A stretch of DNA of 64,000 nt from an uncultured Caldilineaceae bacterium (GTDB taxonomy: Bacteria > Chloroflexota > Anaerolineae > Caldilineales > Caldilineaceae). The stretch covers positions 167,928 to 231,927 of the forward strand of contig CATOTS010000001.1 in the NCBI GenBank assembly GCA_951813625.1, in the 5' to 3' direction. This document shows positions 43,930 to 52,978 of the stretch, piece after piece (within the stretch, counting starts at the first letter, position 1; each line of letters begins with the position of its first letter). A program made the translations under genes and the position numbers. Under the pieces are notes generated by a model, which had not been told where the DNA came from, searched no databases, and saw only the letters and a program-made list of their open reading frames with translations.

Positions 43930-45360
43930 GTGGCGAGCAAGGCCAAGACACAGTACATCTGCAGCGAGTGCGGCGGCGTGCAGATGAAATGGATGGGCAG
44001 ATGCCCGGAGTGCAGTGAGTGGAACACGCTGGAGGAGAGGCGGGTTCCGGATGGCAGCCCGGGGTTGCGACAGAGCGGCGCGGGGCCGCTGGAAGCGCCG
44101 ACCCCTCTGTCTTTGCCGGAGATTCCCGACGAACCTTCGCGCCGCGTCGTTCTTCCCGACCCTGAATTGAACCGAGTGCTGGGAGGCGGAATCGTGCCCG
44201 GCGCGGGGATTCTGGTCGGCGGGGACCCGGGGATCGGCAAGAGTACGCTGCTAATTCAAACCGCGGCTGAAGTGGCGCGCCGGGTCGGCCAGGTCCTGTA
44301 CGTGAGCGGTGAGGAGAGCGCCTATCAGATTGGGCAGCGGGCGACGCGTCTGGGACTGAGGGAGGCGAGGCTGCTCGTTCTGGCCGACACGATACTGGAG
44401 CAGATCCTGGAGCAGGTCGAGAGGGTACGGCCGTCACTGGTGATCGTCGATTCGATTCAGGCGATCCACAGCAGTGCCGGGGGCGGGGCGGCGGGAACGG
44501 TTTCGCAGGTGCGGGATTGCGCCGCTCTGCTGCTGCGGCAGGCCAGACAACTCAACATTCCGCTGTTTCTCGTGGGCCATGTGACCAAAGAAGGGTCTAT
44601 AGCCGGGCCGCGTGTGCTGGAGCATATGGTCGACGCGGTGCTGCAGTTGGAGGGGGAACGTTTTCACGCATACCGGCTGTTGCGGTCGGTCAAGAACCGT
44701 TTTGGCAGCACGAATGAGGTAGGCGTCTTCGAGATGACGGAGCGGGGAATGGCGCCGGTATTGAACCCTTCGGAACTGTTTTTGGCGGAGCGGCTCCCGA
44801 ATGCGGCCGGCAGCGCGATCGCAGTACCGCTGGAGGGCAGCCGGCCGCTGCTGGTCGAAGTGCAGGCGCTTGCGAGCCCGACACCGTTCAGCCAGCCGCG
44901 GCGAACGGGAAACGGCGTGGATTTCAACAGGCTCCTGCTGGTGACGGCTGTATTGAGCAAGCGCCTGAGTCTGACACTGGGTGCGCAGGACATCTTTGTC
45001 AATGTCATTGGGGGTTTGCGGGTGGGAGAGCCGGCCGTGGACCTGGCGATTGCCGCGGCGATAGCCAGCAGCTGTCGCAACGTGCCGATTGCGGCGGAGG
45101 TGGTGCTGCTGGGGGAGGTTGGCCTGAGCGGAGAACTGCGCAGCGTCAGTCAGCTATCGCAGCGGCTGCGCGAGGCGGCCAAACTGGGCTTTACGCGTGC
45201 GGTCGTGCCCCGTCATGCGCTCCGGCGCGAGCGAGTACGGGCGACCGGCGGCGAGACAATTACCGAGGGGGGAAACGGTGCGCCCGACCTGCCCGGCGAG
45301 ATCGAGGCAGTGGGCGCGCGTACGTTGGGTGAAGCGCTGGATGTTGCACTTGTGAAGTGA
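43930..45360 (+). CDS. radA: DNA repair protein RadA/Sms
   Basis: RadA is a hexameric RecA-like helicase promoting branch migration in recombination. The 476-residue protein has the zinc finger Cys11, Cys14, Cys25, Cys28, Walker A GGDPGIGKST (97-106), the RadA signature KNRFGSTNEVG, and a C-terminal Lon-like domain (DLAIAAAIASSCRN, GEVGLSGELRSVSQ). The start is GTG. A loop in the last 40 residues is longer than usual (RATGGETITEGGNGAPDLPG). Confidence 0.96.
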   Translation: MASKAKTQYICSECGGVQMKWMGRCPECSEWNTLEERRVPDGSPGLRQSGAGPLEAPTPLSLPEIPDEPSRRVVLPDPELNRVLGGGIVPGAGILVGGDPGIGKSTLLIQTAAEVARRVGQVLYVSGEESAYQIGQRATRLGLREARLLVLADTILEQILEQVERVRPSLVIVDSIQAIHSSAGGGAAGTVSQVRDCAALLLRQARQLNIPLFLVGHVTKEGSIAGPRVLEHMVDAVLQLEGERFHAYRLLRSVKNRFGSTNEVGVFEMTERGMAPVLNPSELFLAERLPNAAGSAIAVPLEGSRPLLVEVQALASPTPFSQPRRTGNGVDFNRLLLVTAVLSKRLSLTLGAQDIFVNVIGGLRVGEPAVDLAIAAAIASSCRNVPIAAEVVLLGEVGLSGELRSVSQLSQRLREAAKLGFTRAVVPRHALRRERVRATGGETITEGGNGAPDLPGEIEAVGARTLGEALDVALVK

Positions 45361-45384
45361 AGAACAGATTCCTGGAGACAGTTG

Positions 45385-46035
45385 ATGTCTAAATTGACAG
45401 AGATCGATCCTTATCAGCAGCTCATACGCGAACATTTTCATTGCGATGATGCCGCCTTGGCGCGCCTGCAGAAGGAAGCGGACGCGGCCGGGCTGCCCAG
45501 CATAAGCATTGGGCCGGAGCAAGGCAAATTTCTTCAGGTCATAGTGCAACTGACGGGCGCGCGCAAGGTGTTGGAGATCGGGGTATTGGGGGGATACAGC
45601 GGGGCATGGATTGCGCGCGCCTTGCCGCCGGGCGGCAAACTGCTCGGCCTGGAGCTGGAGCAGAAACACGCCGACTTTGCCCGGGAGCAGTGGCGGAGAA
45701 TGGGTCTGGCGGACAAGATTGAGGTGCGTGTGGGGGAGGCGCTGGACAGCTTGCCTGGGTTGGCCGATGAAGCGCCGTTCGACCTGGTCTTCATTGACGC
45801 GGACAAGGGCAATTATCCCGAATATCTTGACTATGCGTTGAGATACAGTCGGCCGGGGACCGTAATTCTGGGAGACAACGTTCGCATGTGGGGTAGCCTG
45901 GTGGACCCTGAGAAGCAGGACTGGGACTGGGTGCAGGGGATGCGCCGATTTTTGGGGGAATTGGGACGGGATGAGCGGCTGGTCAGCACGGTCGTGCCAT
46001 ACGAGGATGGGCTGGCGATGGCGGTTGTGAAGTAG
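45385..46035 (+). CDS. Class I SAM-dependent O-methyltransferase
   Basis: A 216-residue methyltransferase of the catechol/caffeoyl-CoA O-methyltransferase family (Methyltransf_3). The SAM motif is LEIGVLGGYSGAWIA, the metal-associated motif is VFIDADKGNYPEYL, and LGDNVRMWG follows. The substrate is unknown; a hydroxylated aromatic or a tRNA uridine ether (TrmR-like) are both possible. GGAGA lies 8 bases upstream of ATG. It ends the glyA-radA run. Confidence 0.9.
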   Translation: MSKLTEIDPYQQLIREHFHCDDAALARLQKEADAAGLPSISIGPEQGKFLQVIVQLTGARKVLEIGVLGGYSGAWIARALPPGGKLLGLELEQKHADFAREQWRRMGLADKIEVRVGEALDSLPGLADEAPFDLVFIDADKGNYPEYLDYALRYSRPGTVILGDNVRMWGSLVDPEKQDWDWVQGMRRFLGELGRDERLVSTVVPYEDGLAMAVVK

Positions 46036-46048
46036 GCGGGAGAGGCGG

Positions 46049-46079
46049 GACTACCGGCAACCGGTATGCGCCGGTAGTC
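46049..46079. terminator. Hairpin between convergent genes
   Basis: GACTACCGGC (46049-46058) and GCCGGTAGTC (46070-46079) form a perfect 10-bp stem with an 11-base loop, placed between the ends of the O-methyltransferase gene and the DUF77-HIT gene. There is no clear U-run on either side, so it may be a bidirectional transcription barrier or RNA 3' stabiliser rather than a classic terminator. Confidence 0.55.
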
Positions 46080-46091
46080 TGCTCGTTCTGT

Positions 46092-46802
46092 TCAACGCGC
46101 CAGGAGAGGACCGAGGGGGCGTCCACCCAACAGGTGAAAGTGGGTATGGAGGACCTCCTGGCCGCCGTTTTCGCCGATGTTGGTGACGAAACGCCAGCCA
46201 TCGGGAGCGACGCCCTCTTCGACGGCCAGCAGGCCGGCCACCTCGGCGATGCGGCCCATTATTGCCGCCTGCTCGTCGCCCATTTGGCCGAAATCATTGA
46301 AGTGCCGGTTGGGAACGATCAGGAGATGGACGGGGGCCTGGGGCGAGATGTCGCGAAAGGCGGTTACGAGCTCGTCCTGGTACAACTGGTCCGAGGGGAT
46401 CTCGCCGGTCACGATTTTGCAAAAGATACAGTCTTCGCTCATCAGTTCCTTTCCTTGAGCCGCGCCCTGTTCATAGTCAGGATGTCGGGAAGGCGGCGGC
46501 TCCCCCTTCAACTTACTGTTGACACTGTCGATTTTGTCCTGCATGGTCTGTGCGCGGTCGCAGCGCGTGCCGACTTTCAGGCTGGTCGATATGCGCGGCG
46601 CGCCCATCTGATGCACGACCTCATGGCAACGTTTGACGGCGGTGAAGACCTGGTCCCACTCACCCTCAATGTTTGTGCCGTAGGCGTGCATCTGATGGCG
46701 CAGGCCGGCCTCATCGAGGATGCGCTCGCATGCGGCGACGTATTCTGAGACTGAAACGCCCACGCCGATAGGAACGACGCAGAGGTCGACGATGACATTC
46801 AT
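46092..46802 (-). CDS. In-frame fusion: DUF77/MTH1187 thiamine-binding protein + HIT hydrolase
   Basis: The single 236-residue frame begins with a DUF77 (MTH1187/YqgV) domain at 1-97 (VVPIGVGVSVSEYVAACERI, ISTSLKVGTRCDRAQTM). This domain binds thiamine or its precursors in known members. A 20-residue linker leads to a full HIT domain from 121 (MSEDCIFCKIVTGEIPSDQL) with the HINT motif HTHFHLL. The junction contains a good ribosome site (AAGGAAAGGA) followed by ATG at 46442, so HIT could also be made on its own. Either two families have fused, or a stop codon was lost between two operon genes. It is 29 bases after leuS. Confidence 0.85.
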   Translation of the reverse strand: MNVIVDLCVVPIGVGVSVSEYVAACERILDEAGLRHQMHAYGTNIEGEWDQVFTAVKRCHEVVHQMGAPRISTSLKVGTRCDRAQTMQDKIDSVNSKLKGEPPPSRHPDYEQGAAQGKELMSEDCIFCKIVTGEIPSDQLYQDELVTAFRDISPQAPVHLLIVPNRHFNDFGQMGDEQAAIMGRIAEVAGLLAVEEGVAPDGWRFVTNIGENGGQEVLHTHFHLLGGRPLGPLLAR

Positions 46803-46831
46803 TGGTTCACCCGATTGCGGCGGACCGCCCG

Positions 46832-49378
46832 TTATCCAATTACGATGTTCACCAGCTTGTCGGGAACGACGACGATTTTGCGCACCTGTTTGCCGTCCAT
46901 CCAGCGCTTGACGTTGTTTGAAGCCAGGGCCAGTTTTTCCAGCTTATCTTCGGCGGTACTGGGCGCGACGCTCAGCTTGTCGCGCACGCGGCCGTTGACC
47001 TGCACGACGATGGTGATTTCGTCCTCCCTTGCCTTTTCCGGGTCGGCCTGGGGCCATGCCTGCAGGTGAACGCTTGCGACGTCGCTACCGTTGTTGCCGC
47101 GCCCCAAGCGCTGCCACAACTCCTCGCTGACGTGGGGGAAGATTGGCGCCATCATCAGGAGCAGCGTTCGAATCGATTCGCGCCAGATAGCAGCCGCGGC
47201 GGTGCCGGCTTCAGCTGCGCCCAGGGTCTGCTTGACGCTGACCAGGTGGTTGTTGAACTCCATCAGGGCGGCGATGGCTGTGTTGAAGCGGAAGCCGGCC
47301 ATGTCTTCGCTGACCTTCAGGATCGTCTGATGCAGTTTGCGTTCGAGTCCGCGGGCGGCGTCATTTGCGGCGGCGCCGCCGGCTGTACCGGCGTGCGGTT
47401 CATCATTGACGACGCTCCAGACACGGTAGAGGAAGCGGCTCACACCCTCGATTGCGCTGGGGTCCCAGGGGCCGCCATGTTCCCACGGACCGATGAACAT
47501 GAGGTAGCCGCGCACTGTGTCGGCGCCGTACTTGTCGACGTATTCGTCAGGATTGACGACGTTGCCGCGGCTCTTGGACATGCGCTCGCCGTCCGGGCCC
47601 AGGATGATGCCCTGGTTGAACAGGCGGAGCATCGGTTCGTCGAAGTCGACGACGCCCATGTCGCGCAGAGCCTTGGTGAAGAAGCGCGTGTAGAGCAGGT
47701 GCATGGTGGCGTGCTCGATGCCGCCGGTGTACTGATCGACGGGCAGCCAATACTGGCCGCGGGCGCTGTCCCAGGGCGTGTCGCCGGCCGCCAGCGGTTC
47801 GCCGGCCTTGTGGTAGGGATCGACGTAGGCGTACTGGTACCAACTGGAGCACATGAATGTGTCCATGGTGTCGGTCTCGCGCTCGGCGTCTCCGCTGCAG
47901 CTGGGGCAGTTGACGTAGCGGAAGGCCTCGTGATAGTTGAGCGGGCTTTCGCCGGTGGGCTTGAACTGGGCATCGTCGGGCAGGCGGACGGGCAGGTCGG
48001 CGTAGGGGACGGGCACGGTGCCGCAGCTGTCGCAATGGATCATCGGGATCGGTGTGCCCCACATGCGCTGGCGGCTGATTAGCCAGTCGCGCAGGCGGAA
48101 GTTGACGGCGCCTTCGCCTTTGCCATTTTGCTCCAGCCAGGCGATGGCGGCTTTGACGCTTTCGCCCTTCTCTTTGCCCACGGGCGTGCCGTTGATCGGA
48201 CCTGAGTTAATGACTGTTCCCGGCCCGGGCCAAGCGGATTCGAGGTCGCCGGCGGTGCGGACATGGCCGGCTTCGCTGTCGGGCGGCGGCTGAACGACGA
48301 GTTGGATGGGCAGGTCGTGTGTTTTGGCAAACTCGAAGTCGCGTTCGTCGTGGCCCGGGACCGCCATGATGGCGCCGGTGCCGTAGCCCATGAGGACATA
48401 GTCGGCGATCCAGACCGGAATCCGCTCATTGTTGACGGGGTTGATGGCGTAGCCGCCGGTGAAGACGCCGGTCTTCTCCTTGTCTTCGGCGGTACGGGCG
48501 ATTTCATCGAGGCGGCTGGCCTGGTCGACGCATTGCGCGACTGCGTCGCGCCGATCGTCGGTCGTGATTTCATCTACCAGGGGATGTTCGGGGGCCAGCA
48601 CCATGAAGGTTGCGCCCCAGAGCGTGTCGGGCCGGGTCGTGAAAATCTCGATCGGCGCGCCGGTTTCGGTTGTGAATGTGACCTGGGCGCCCTCGCTGCG
48701 GCCGATCCAGTTTGTCTGCATGACCTTAACGGGCTCGGGCCAGTCGATATTGTCGAGGTCGGCCAGCAGCTCTTCACTATAGTTGGTGATGCGGAACTTC
48801 CACTGGTTCAGATCTTTCTTGATGACGGGCGTGTCGCAGCGTTCGCAGTGCCGGTCTTCGCCCCAGACCTGCTCGCGCGCCAGGGTGGTGTTGCAGCTGG
48901 GGCACCAGTCGACGGGCGCGAACTCTCTGTAGGCCAAGCCCGAATCGTAGAGCCGGAGGAAGAACCACTGCGACCACTTGTAATATTCCGGGTCACAGCT
49001 GATTGCTTCGCGGTCCCAGGCCCACATCGCGCCCATGCGGCGCAGCTGGCCCTGCATGCGCTCGACGTTCGTATAGGTCCACTCCTGGGGGTGGACGTTG
49101 CTCTTGATGGCGGCGTTCTCCGCGGGCAGACCGAAGGCGTCAAAGCCGATGGGGAAGAAGACGTTATGGCCGCTCATGCGGCGGAAGCGGGCGGCGGCAT
49201 CGCTCGGGGTCATCGCGTACCAGTGGCCGGTATGGAGGTCACCGGAGGTATAGGGCAGCATGGTCAGGGCGTACCATTTGGGCCGGTCCGGGTCTTCTGT
49301 CGTAGTGTACAGGCCCTGCTCATCCCAGGATTTCTGCCACTTGGTTTCGATTTCTTTGTGGATGTATCTGTCAGACAT
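46832..49378 (-). CDS. leuS: Leucyl-tRNA synthetase
   Basis: An 848-residue class I synthetase. The HIGH motif is HTGH (49-52) with LPYTSGDLHTGHWYAM, the editing (CP1) domain lies at about 220-400 (TTRPDTLWGATFMVLAPEHP, GYGTGAIMAVPGHDERD), and KMSKS is RMSKSRGN near 600. ATG 49378 was chosen because AGGAGA lies upstream; the open frame extends to 49501 without coding features. A promoter is seen about 285 bases upstream, so the leader is unusually long. The C-terminal domain (DKLVNIVIG) is complete. Confidence 0.97.
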   Translation of the reverse strand: MSDRYIHKEIETKWQKSWDEQGLYTTTEDPDRPKWYALTMLPYTSGDLHTGHWYAMTPSDAAARFRRMSGHNVFFPIGFDAFGLPAENAAIKSNVHPQEWTYTNVERMQGQLRRMGAMWAWDREAISCDPEYYKWSQWFFLRLYDSGLAYREFAPVDWCPSCNTTLAREQVWGEDRHCERCDTPVIKKDLNQWKFRITNYSEELLADLDNIDWPEPVKVMQTNWIGRSEGAQVTFTTETGAPIEIFTTRPDTLWGATFMVLAPEHPLVDEITTDDRRDAVAQCVDQASRLDEIARTAEDKEKTGVFTGGYAINPVNNERIPVWIADYVLMGYGTGAIMAVPGHDERDFEFAKTHDLPIQLVVQPPPDSEAGHVRTAGDLESAWPGPGTVINSGPINGTPVGKEKGESVKAAIAWLEQNGKGEGAVNFRLRDWLISRQRMWGTPIPMIHCDSCGTVPVPYADLPVRLPDDAQFKPTGESPLNYHEAFRYVNCPSCSGDAERETDTMDTFMCSSWYQYAYVDPYHKAGEPLAAGDTPWDSARGQYWLPVDQYTGGIEHATMHLLYTRFFTKALRDMGVVDFDEPMLRLFNQGIILGPDGERMSKSRGNVVNPDEYVDKYGADTVRGYLMFIGPWEHGGPWDPSAIEGVSRFLYRVWSVVNDEPHAGTAGGAAANDAARGLERKLHQTILKVSEDMAGFRFNTAIAALMEFNNHLVSVKQTLGAAEAGTAAAAIWRESIRTLLLMMAPIFPHVSEELWQRLGRGNNGSDVASVHLQAWPQADPEKAREDEITIVVQVNGRVRDKLSVAPSTAEDKLEKLALASNNVKRWMDGKQVRKIVVVPDKLVNIVIG

Positions 49379-49661
49379 GGTGCGAATCTCCTGTGACGGA
49401 GGATCTACTGCTATTGCTGTCGTGTAGGCTGATGGTTTTGGGAACAGAAAAACGCGACATGTGACGGCGAAGTCCGCGCCGGTGCGGCCCGCGTTCCACA
49501 TCTCACGTTTTCGGTTGCGCCCGCTCTGGCTCGGGGAGTGCTTGAGGCTGTTCCCCGGCGCGGGCTATCTAAGCGCGAGGAGACCGCCGACTGAGATACC
49601 GCCGGTGATGAAGGGGATCCGGTTTCGCGTTAGCCTCGCGCTGTTTTTCATAACGTGGGGC

Positions 49662-49691
49662 AGTATACCACTGCGGTTTGGCGGACGGCAA
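49662..49691 (-). promoter_or_regulatory. Possible leuS promoter
   Basis: On the minus strand TTGCCG (49691-49686) precedes TATACT (49667-49662) by 18 bases, with TGG as extended -10 element. It would give a leader of about 280 bases. I could not find a T-box or other known leader fold in it. Confidence 0.4.
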
Positions 49692-49715
49692 ATGGGAGAC
49701 ACAATCTGGGTGCAT

Positions 49716-50210
49716 CCCACTTTTTGGGGTGGGAAGGGAAGGACGAAGGCCCGTCCGCCCAGAACTGCAGTGGCCGGTGGTCAGTGGCCAGTTGCCGGCG
49801 ACGTCAAGGGCAAGGGCTTTATCCACGAATTTGCGCGAATCTCCACGAAGAACGTCAACTGCAGGTTTTGTCAGGGGGGCGTTGCGGGGGGAGTCCCCCC
49901 GCACAAGGGAGGGCCGAAGGGCCGACCGTCCTGAACTGCAGTGGTCAGTGGTCAGTTGCCGGCAACGTCAAGGGCAAGGGCTTGATCCGCGAATTTGCGC
50001 GAATCTCCACGAAGGGCGGCAAATGCGGGTTGTGTCAGGGGGGCGTTGCGGGGGGAGTCCCCCCGCACAAGGGAGGGCCGCAGGCCCGACCGTCCCAAGG
50101 GATACGGGAAAGCGTATTTTTTCGCTCTGTCAGAGAATGGAACGTGGGCCTGACATGACTTCACTGCTGCCCCAGGCATAGGAAATTGGGGCCCAATTTT
50201 GGACTGTACG
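49716..50210 (+). repeat. Dispersed MITE-like element, copy C/D with internal duplication
   Basis: The element starts CCCACTTTTTGGGGTGGGA and ends CCCAATTTTGGACTGTAC, the same outer ends as copies B and E. Inside, a 164-bp segment is present twice in tandem (about 49768-49931 and 49932-50095). Each copy includes GTCAGTTGCCGGC steps, TTTGCGCGAATCTCCACGAA and one double-hairpin core. Cores are at 49874-49931 and 50038-50095. It accounts for half of the 988-bp gene-free gap between leuS and the dehydratase gene. Confidence 0.75.
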
Positions 50211-50366
50211 CCATTATCTTGTATTGGGAGATGCCCTGTCGCTGTGTTTGGCAAGTCATCGGGCAGCCCGGGCCAGTCAGGTTCTGACATGCCGCTTGCC
50301 GGTAGACAGGGCGCTCAAATCATGAGGTCTCTAGGGAGAGATAGCCTGTCAAGCATGGCGAGCGAG

Positions 50367-51506
50367 CTATTGGTCCACGACGGAGCCGTCGGCGTGGAGA
50401 CGCGTCTGGACGGCGCGCGGGACGTAGGGATGGCGCTCGGCGGCGTCTTCGGCGAGTTCGATGCCGATGCCGGGCGCGTCGGGGACGATGAGGAATCCGT
50501 TTTCCTGTGCCAGGGCGGATTTGACGATTTCACTCTTGGGGGGCACGTCTTCGCCGACGGGATATTCCTGCAGGGCGAAGTTGGGAATGCAGGCGGCCAG
50601 CTGGATGCAGGCGGCGGTGCTGACCGGGCTGAGGGGATTGTGGGGGACGACCTGCACGTGGAAGGCTTCTGCCAGGGCTGCAATCTTTTTGGCGTGGCTC
50701 AGGCCGCCGACCATACAGACGTCTGGGCGGACGAACTGAACTGCGCCGCGCTGCAAGAGGGCCTGGAACTCCCAAATGCTGAAGAGGCGTTCGCCGGTGG
50801 CGATTGGGATGCCGATCTTGGAGGCGACGAGGGCCATTTCGTCAAAGTTGTCGGGCGTGACCGGATCCTCGTAGAAGTAGGGATGGTATGGTTCGATGCC
50901 GCGACCGAGGACGATCGCTTCGCTGGGTGTGAGGCGGCGGTGGATTTCGATGCAGAGGTCGACGTCACGGCCGACGGCCTGACGGTAGGCAGCGACGGTC
51001 TCGACGGCGTCCTCGATCATGTCGACGTGCGTCTTGAAGTATGGAATGTCGCGGCTGTCGTCGAGGAAGGGCGTCAGGTGGCCGACGGCGGTGAAACCGC
51101 GCTCTCGTGCTTCGGCACAACCGGCGATCAGTTCTTCTTTGGTTTCGCCGAAGACGTGATAGTAGACGCGCGCCTTGTCGCGCACTTTGCCGCCGAGGAG
51201 CTGGTAGGCGGGGACTCCGAAGTGTTTGCCGGCGATGTCCCAGAGGGCGATGTCGATCGCGCTGAGCGCGCCCATGACGGCGGAGCCGCGGAAGTGGCTC
51301 CAGCGGTAGAGGTATTGCCAGTGGTGCTCGATGCGGAGCGGGTCCTGGCCGATCAGGTAGCGTTTGAAGGTGTGGACCGCGGCTGCGGACGCCTCCAGGA
51401 AGCCCCAGGAGCCTGACTCGCCAAGGCCGGTGATGCCGGCATCGGTGTCCACTTCTACGAAGAGATATTGGTCGGCAAAAATGGTGCGTACGTCGGTGAT
51501 CTGCAT
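50367..51506 (-). CDS. Enolase-superfamily sugar acid dehydratase (GalD/ManD-like)
   Basis: A 379-residue member of the mandelate racemase/muconate lactonising family. Metal ligands lie in DLCIEIHRRLTPSEA (Asp and the following His-containing strand), YEDPVTPDNFDEM (Glu) and IATGERLFS (Glu). The catalytic His is likely in VVPHNPLSPVS. These features fit D-galactonate or D-mannonate dehydratase-type enzymes, which dehydrate aldonic or uronate-derived acids to 2-keto-3-deoxy acids. ATG 51506 gives MQITDVRTIF at the N-terminus. It is 12 bases downstream of the sulfatase gene and shares its operon. Confidence 0.87.
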   Translation of the reverse strand: MQITDVRTIFADQYLFVEVDTDAGITGLGESGSWGFLEASAAAVHTFKRYLIGQDPLRIEHHWQYLYRWSHFRGSAVMGALSAIDIALWDIAGKHFGVPAYQLLGGKVRDKARVYYHVFGETKEELIAGCAEARERGFTAVGHLTPFLDDSRDIPYFKTHVDMIEDAVETVAAYRQAVGRDVDLCIEIHRRLTPSEAIVLGRGIEPYHPYFYEDPVTPDNFDEMALVASKIGIPIATGERLFSIWEFQALLQRGAVQFVRPDVCMVGGLSHAKKIAALAEAFHVQVVPHNPLSPVSTAACIQLAACIPNFALQEYPVGEDVPPKSEIVKSALAQENGFLIVPDAPGIGIELAEDAAERHPYVPRAVQTRLHADGSVVDQ

Positions 51507-51518
51507 CGTCGCCTCCAA

Positions 51519-52949
51519 TTAGCGGCAGTTACGATTCCAGTCTTTGGTGGTCAGGCCACTGCGGACTCGCCAGGCCAACAGACGGTCGAGCAGTTCCTGT
51601 TTCTGGCGGGCGTGGGCGGGATTTCCCCAGAGGTTGTGGATCTCCTGAGGATCGTTGACGAGGTCGAAGAGCTGGCCGAACGGTTCGTCGAGAAAGTGGA
51701 CCAGTTTCCATTCAGCTGTGCGCACCATGGTCATGTAGTCGGTAGGCAGGAGGCCGTCGCGGCTGTGTTCGGCAAAGACAGCATCTCTTCCCTGCCAGGC
51801 CTTACCCTCCAGGGCGGGTAGCAACGAAGCGGCTTCGAAATCATCGGGGACATTCAGACCCGCCAGTTCGAGGATGGTGGGGCCGAGGTCGAAGAGGGAA
51901 CAGAGCTGGTCCAGCGAGCGGCCCGGCGAGAAACGGCCCGGCGCCCAGACGATCGCGGGCACGCGGGTGATGGTATCGTACATCGTCCACTTCTGACTGT
52001 GGCCGTGGTCTCCCAGGCAGTCGCCGTGATCGGAGGTGAAGATGACGACGGCATCTTCGAGGTATCCCTGCTCCTCCAGGGCTTGGAGCAGTTCGCCAAT
52101 CATATGGTCGATCATAGAAACGTTGGCCAGGTAGTAGGCGCGCTGGCGATGACGCTGTTCGGGGGTTGGATCCAACAGGTGGATGACGGAGTCGTGATCG
52201 ACCTGTGAATTGTGTACGCGCATCTCCTGGAATGGCGGGGGCTGGCCGGCGATTTCCTCGGTTGTCACCGGCTGTATTGGCAGGTCCTTTTGCAGATACT
52301 GTGCGGCAAAGTCGGGGGTGGGGTCGTAAGGGGGGTGAGGGCCGGGAAAGCCGACCTGGAGAAAGAGGGGGCCGTCCGGTTTGGGTTTGCTGCGCAGCCA
52401 CCAGGCGGCGAAGTCGCCGACGAAGTTATCGGAGTGCAGGTCGGCGGGCAGCTCCCAATCGAAGGCGCCGAGACACTCATCGTAGTCCTCGCGCCGGCGG
52501 TAGAGTTCGCGTTGCTGCTTGACATGGCCGCGGGCGCGCAGGGCCTTGTCCCACTCATCGAAGTAGTAACGGCCCTCCAGGTACCGATCCTTGTTTTCGA
52601 CGACGTAGCGCTCGTGGAAGCCCAAGGGCGTTTCGAAGGGCGTGGTGTGCATCTTGCCGACGTTGACGCAGTGGTAGCCGCCGGCGCTGAGATTCTCGAC
52701 CCATGAGCGGGTCCAGCTGTCACCGTTCTTGAGGATTCCGGTGGTGTGGGGGTAGTAGCCGGTGAAGAGGCTGGCGCGCGCTGGAGCGCAGGACGGCGCG
52801 GTGATGTGGCAGTTGGTAAAGCTCACGCCCTCGCGTACGAGACGGTCGAGGTGGGGCGTGTCCATGTAATCGAAGCCGAGGGCGGCGATCGTGTCGAAGC
52901 GCTGCTGGTCGGTAATGATCAGGATGATGTTGGGTCGATTACCGGCCAT
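51519..52949 (-). CDS. Type I sulfatase (formylglycine-dependent)
   Basis: A 476-residue arylsulfatase-family enzyme. The signature is SCAPARASLFTGYYP, with Cys54 as the residue converted to formylglycine. The metal-binding Asp lies in IIITDQQR, and VIFTSDHGDCLGDHG contributes the Asp/His pair. No signal peptide is seen, so it should act in the cytoplasm on small sulfated sugars, unless exported otherwise. No anaerobic sulfatase-maturating or SUMF1-type gene is in the window. It lies between the amidohydrolase and enolase-superfamily genes. Confidence 0.93.
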   Translation of the reverse strand: MAGNRPNIILIITDQQRFDTIAALGFDYMDTPHLDRLVREGVSFTNCHITAPSCAPARASLFTGYYPHTTGILKNGDSWTRSWVENLSAGGYHCVNVGKMHTTPFETPLGFHERYVVENKDRYLEGRYYFDEWDKALRARGHVKQQRELYRRREDYDECLGAFDWELPADLHSDNFVGDFAAWWLRSKPKPDGPLFLQVGFPGPHPPYDPTPDFAAQYLQKDLPIQPVTTEEIAGQPPPFQEMRVHNSQVDHDSVIHLLDPTPEQRHRQRAYYLANVSMIDHMIGELLQALEEQGYLEDAVVIFTSDHGDCLGDHGHSQKWTMYDTITRVPAIVWAPGRFSPGRSLDQLCSLFDLGPTILELAGLNVPDDFEAASLLPALEGKAWQGRDAVFAEHSRDGLLPTDYMTMVRTAEWKLVHFLDEPFGQLFDLVNDPQEIHNLWGNPAHARQKQELLDRLLAWRVRSGLTTKDWNRNCR

Positions 52950-52978
52950 GGGGAAGGCTTCCTTGCTGGCAGTGCGGG

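Noticed and set aside
46832..49501. 889-residue version of leuS
   Set aside because: The extra 41 residues have no synthetase features; a ribosome site precedes ATG 49378.
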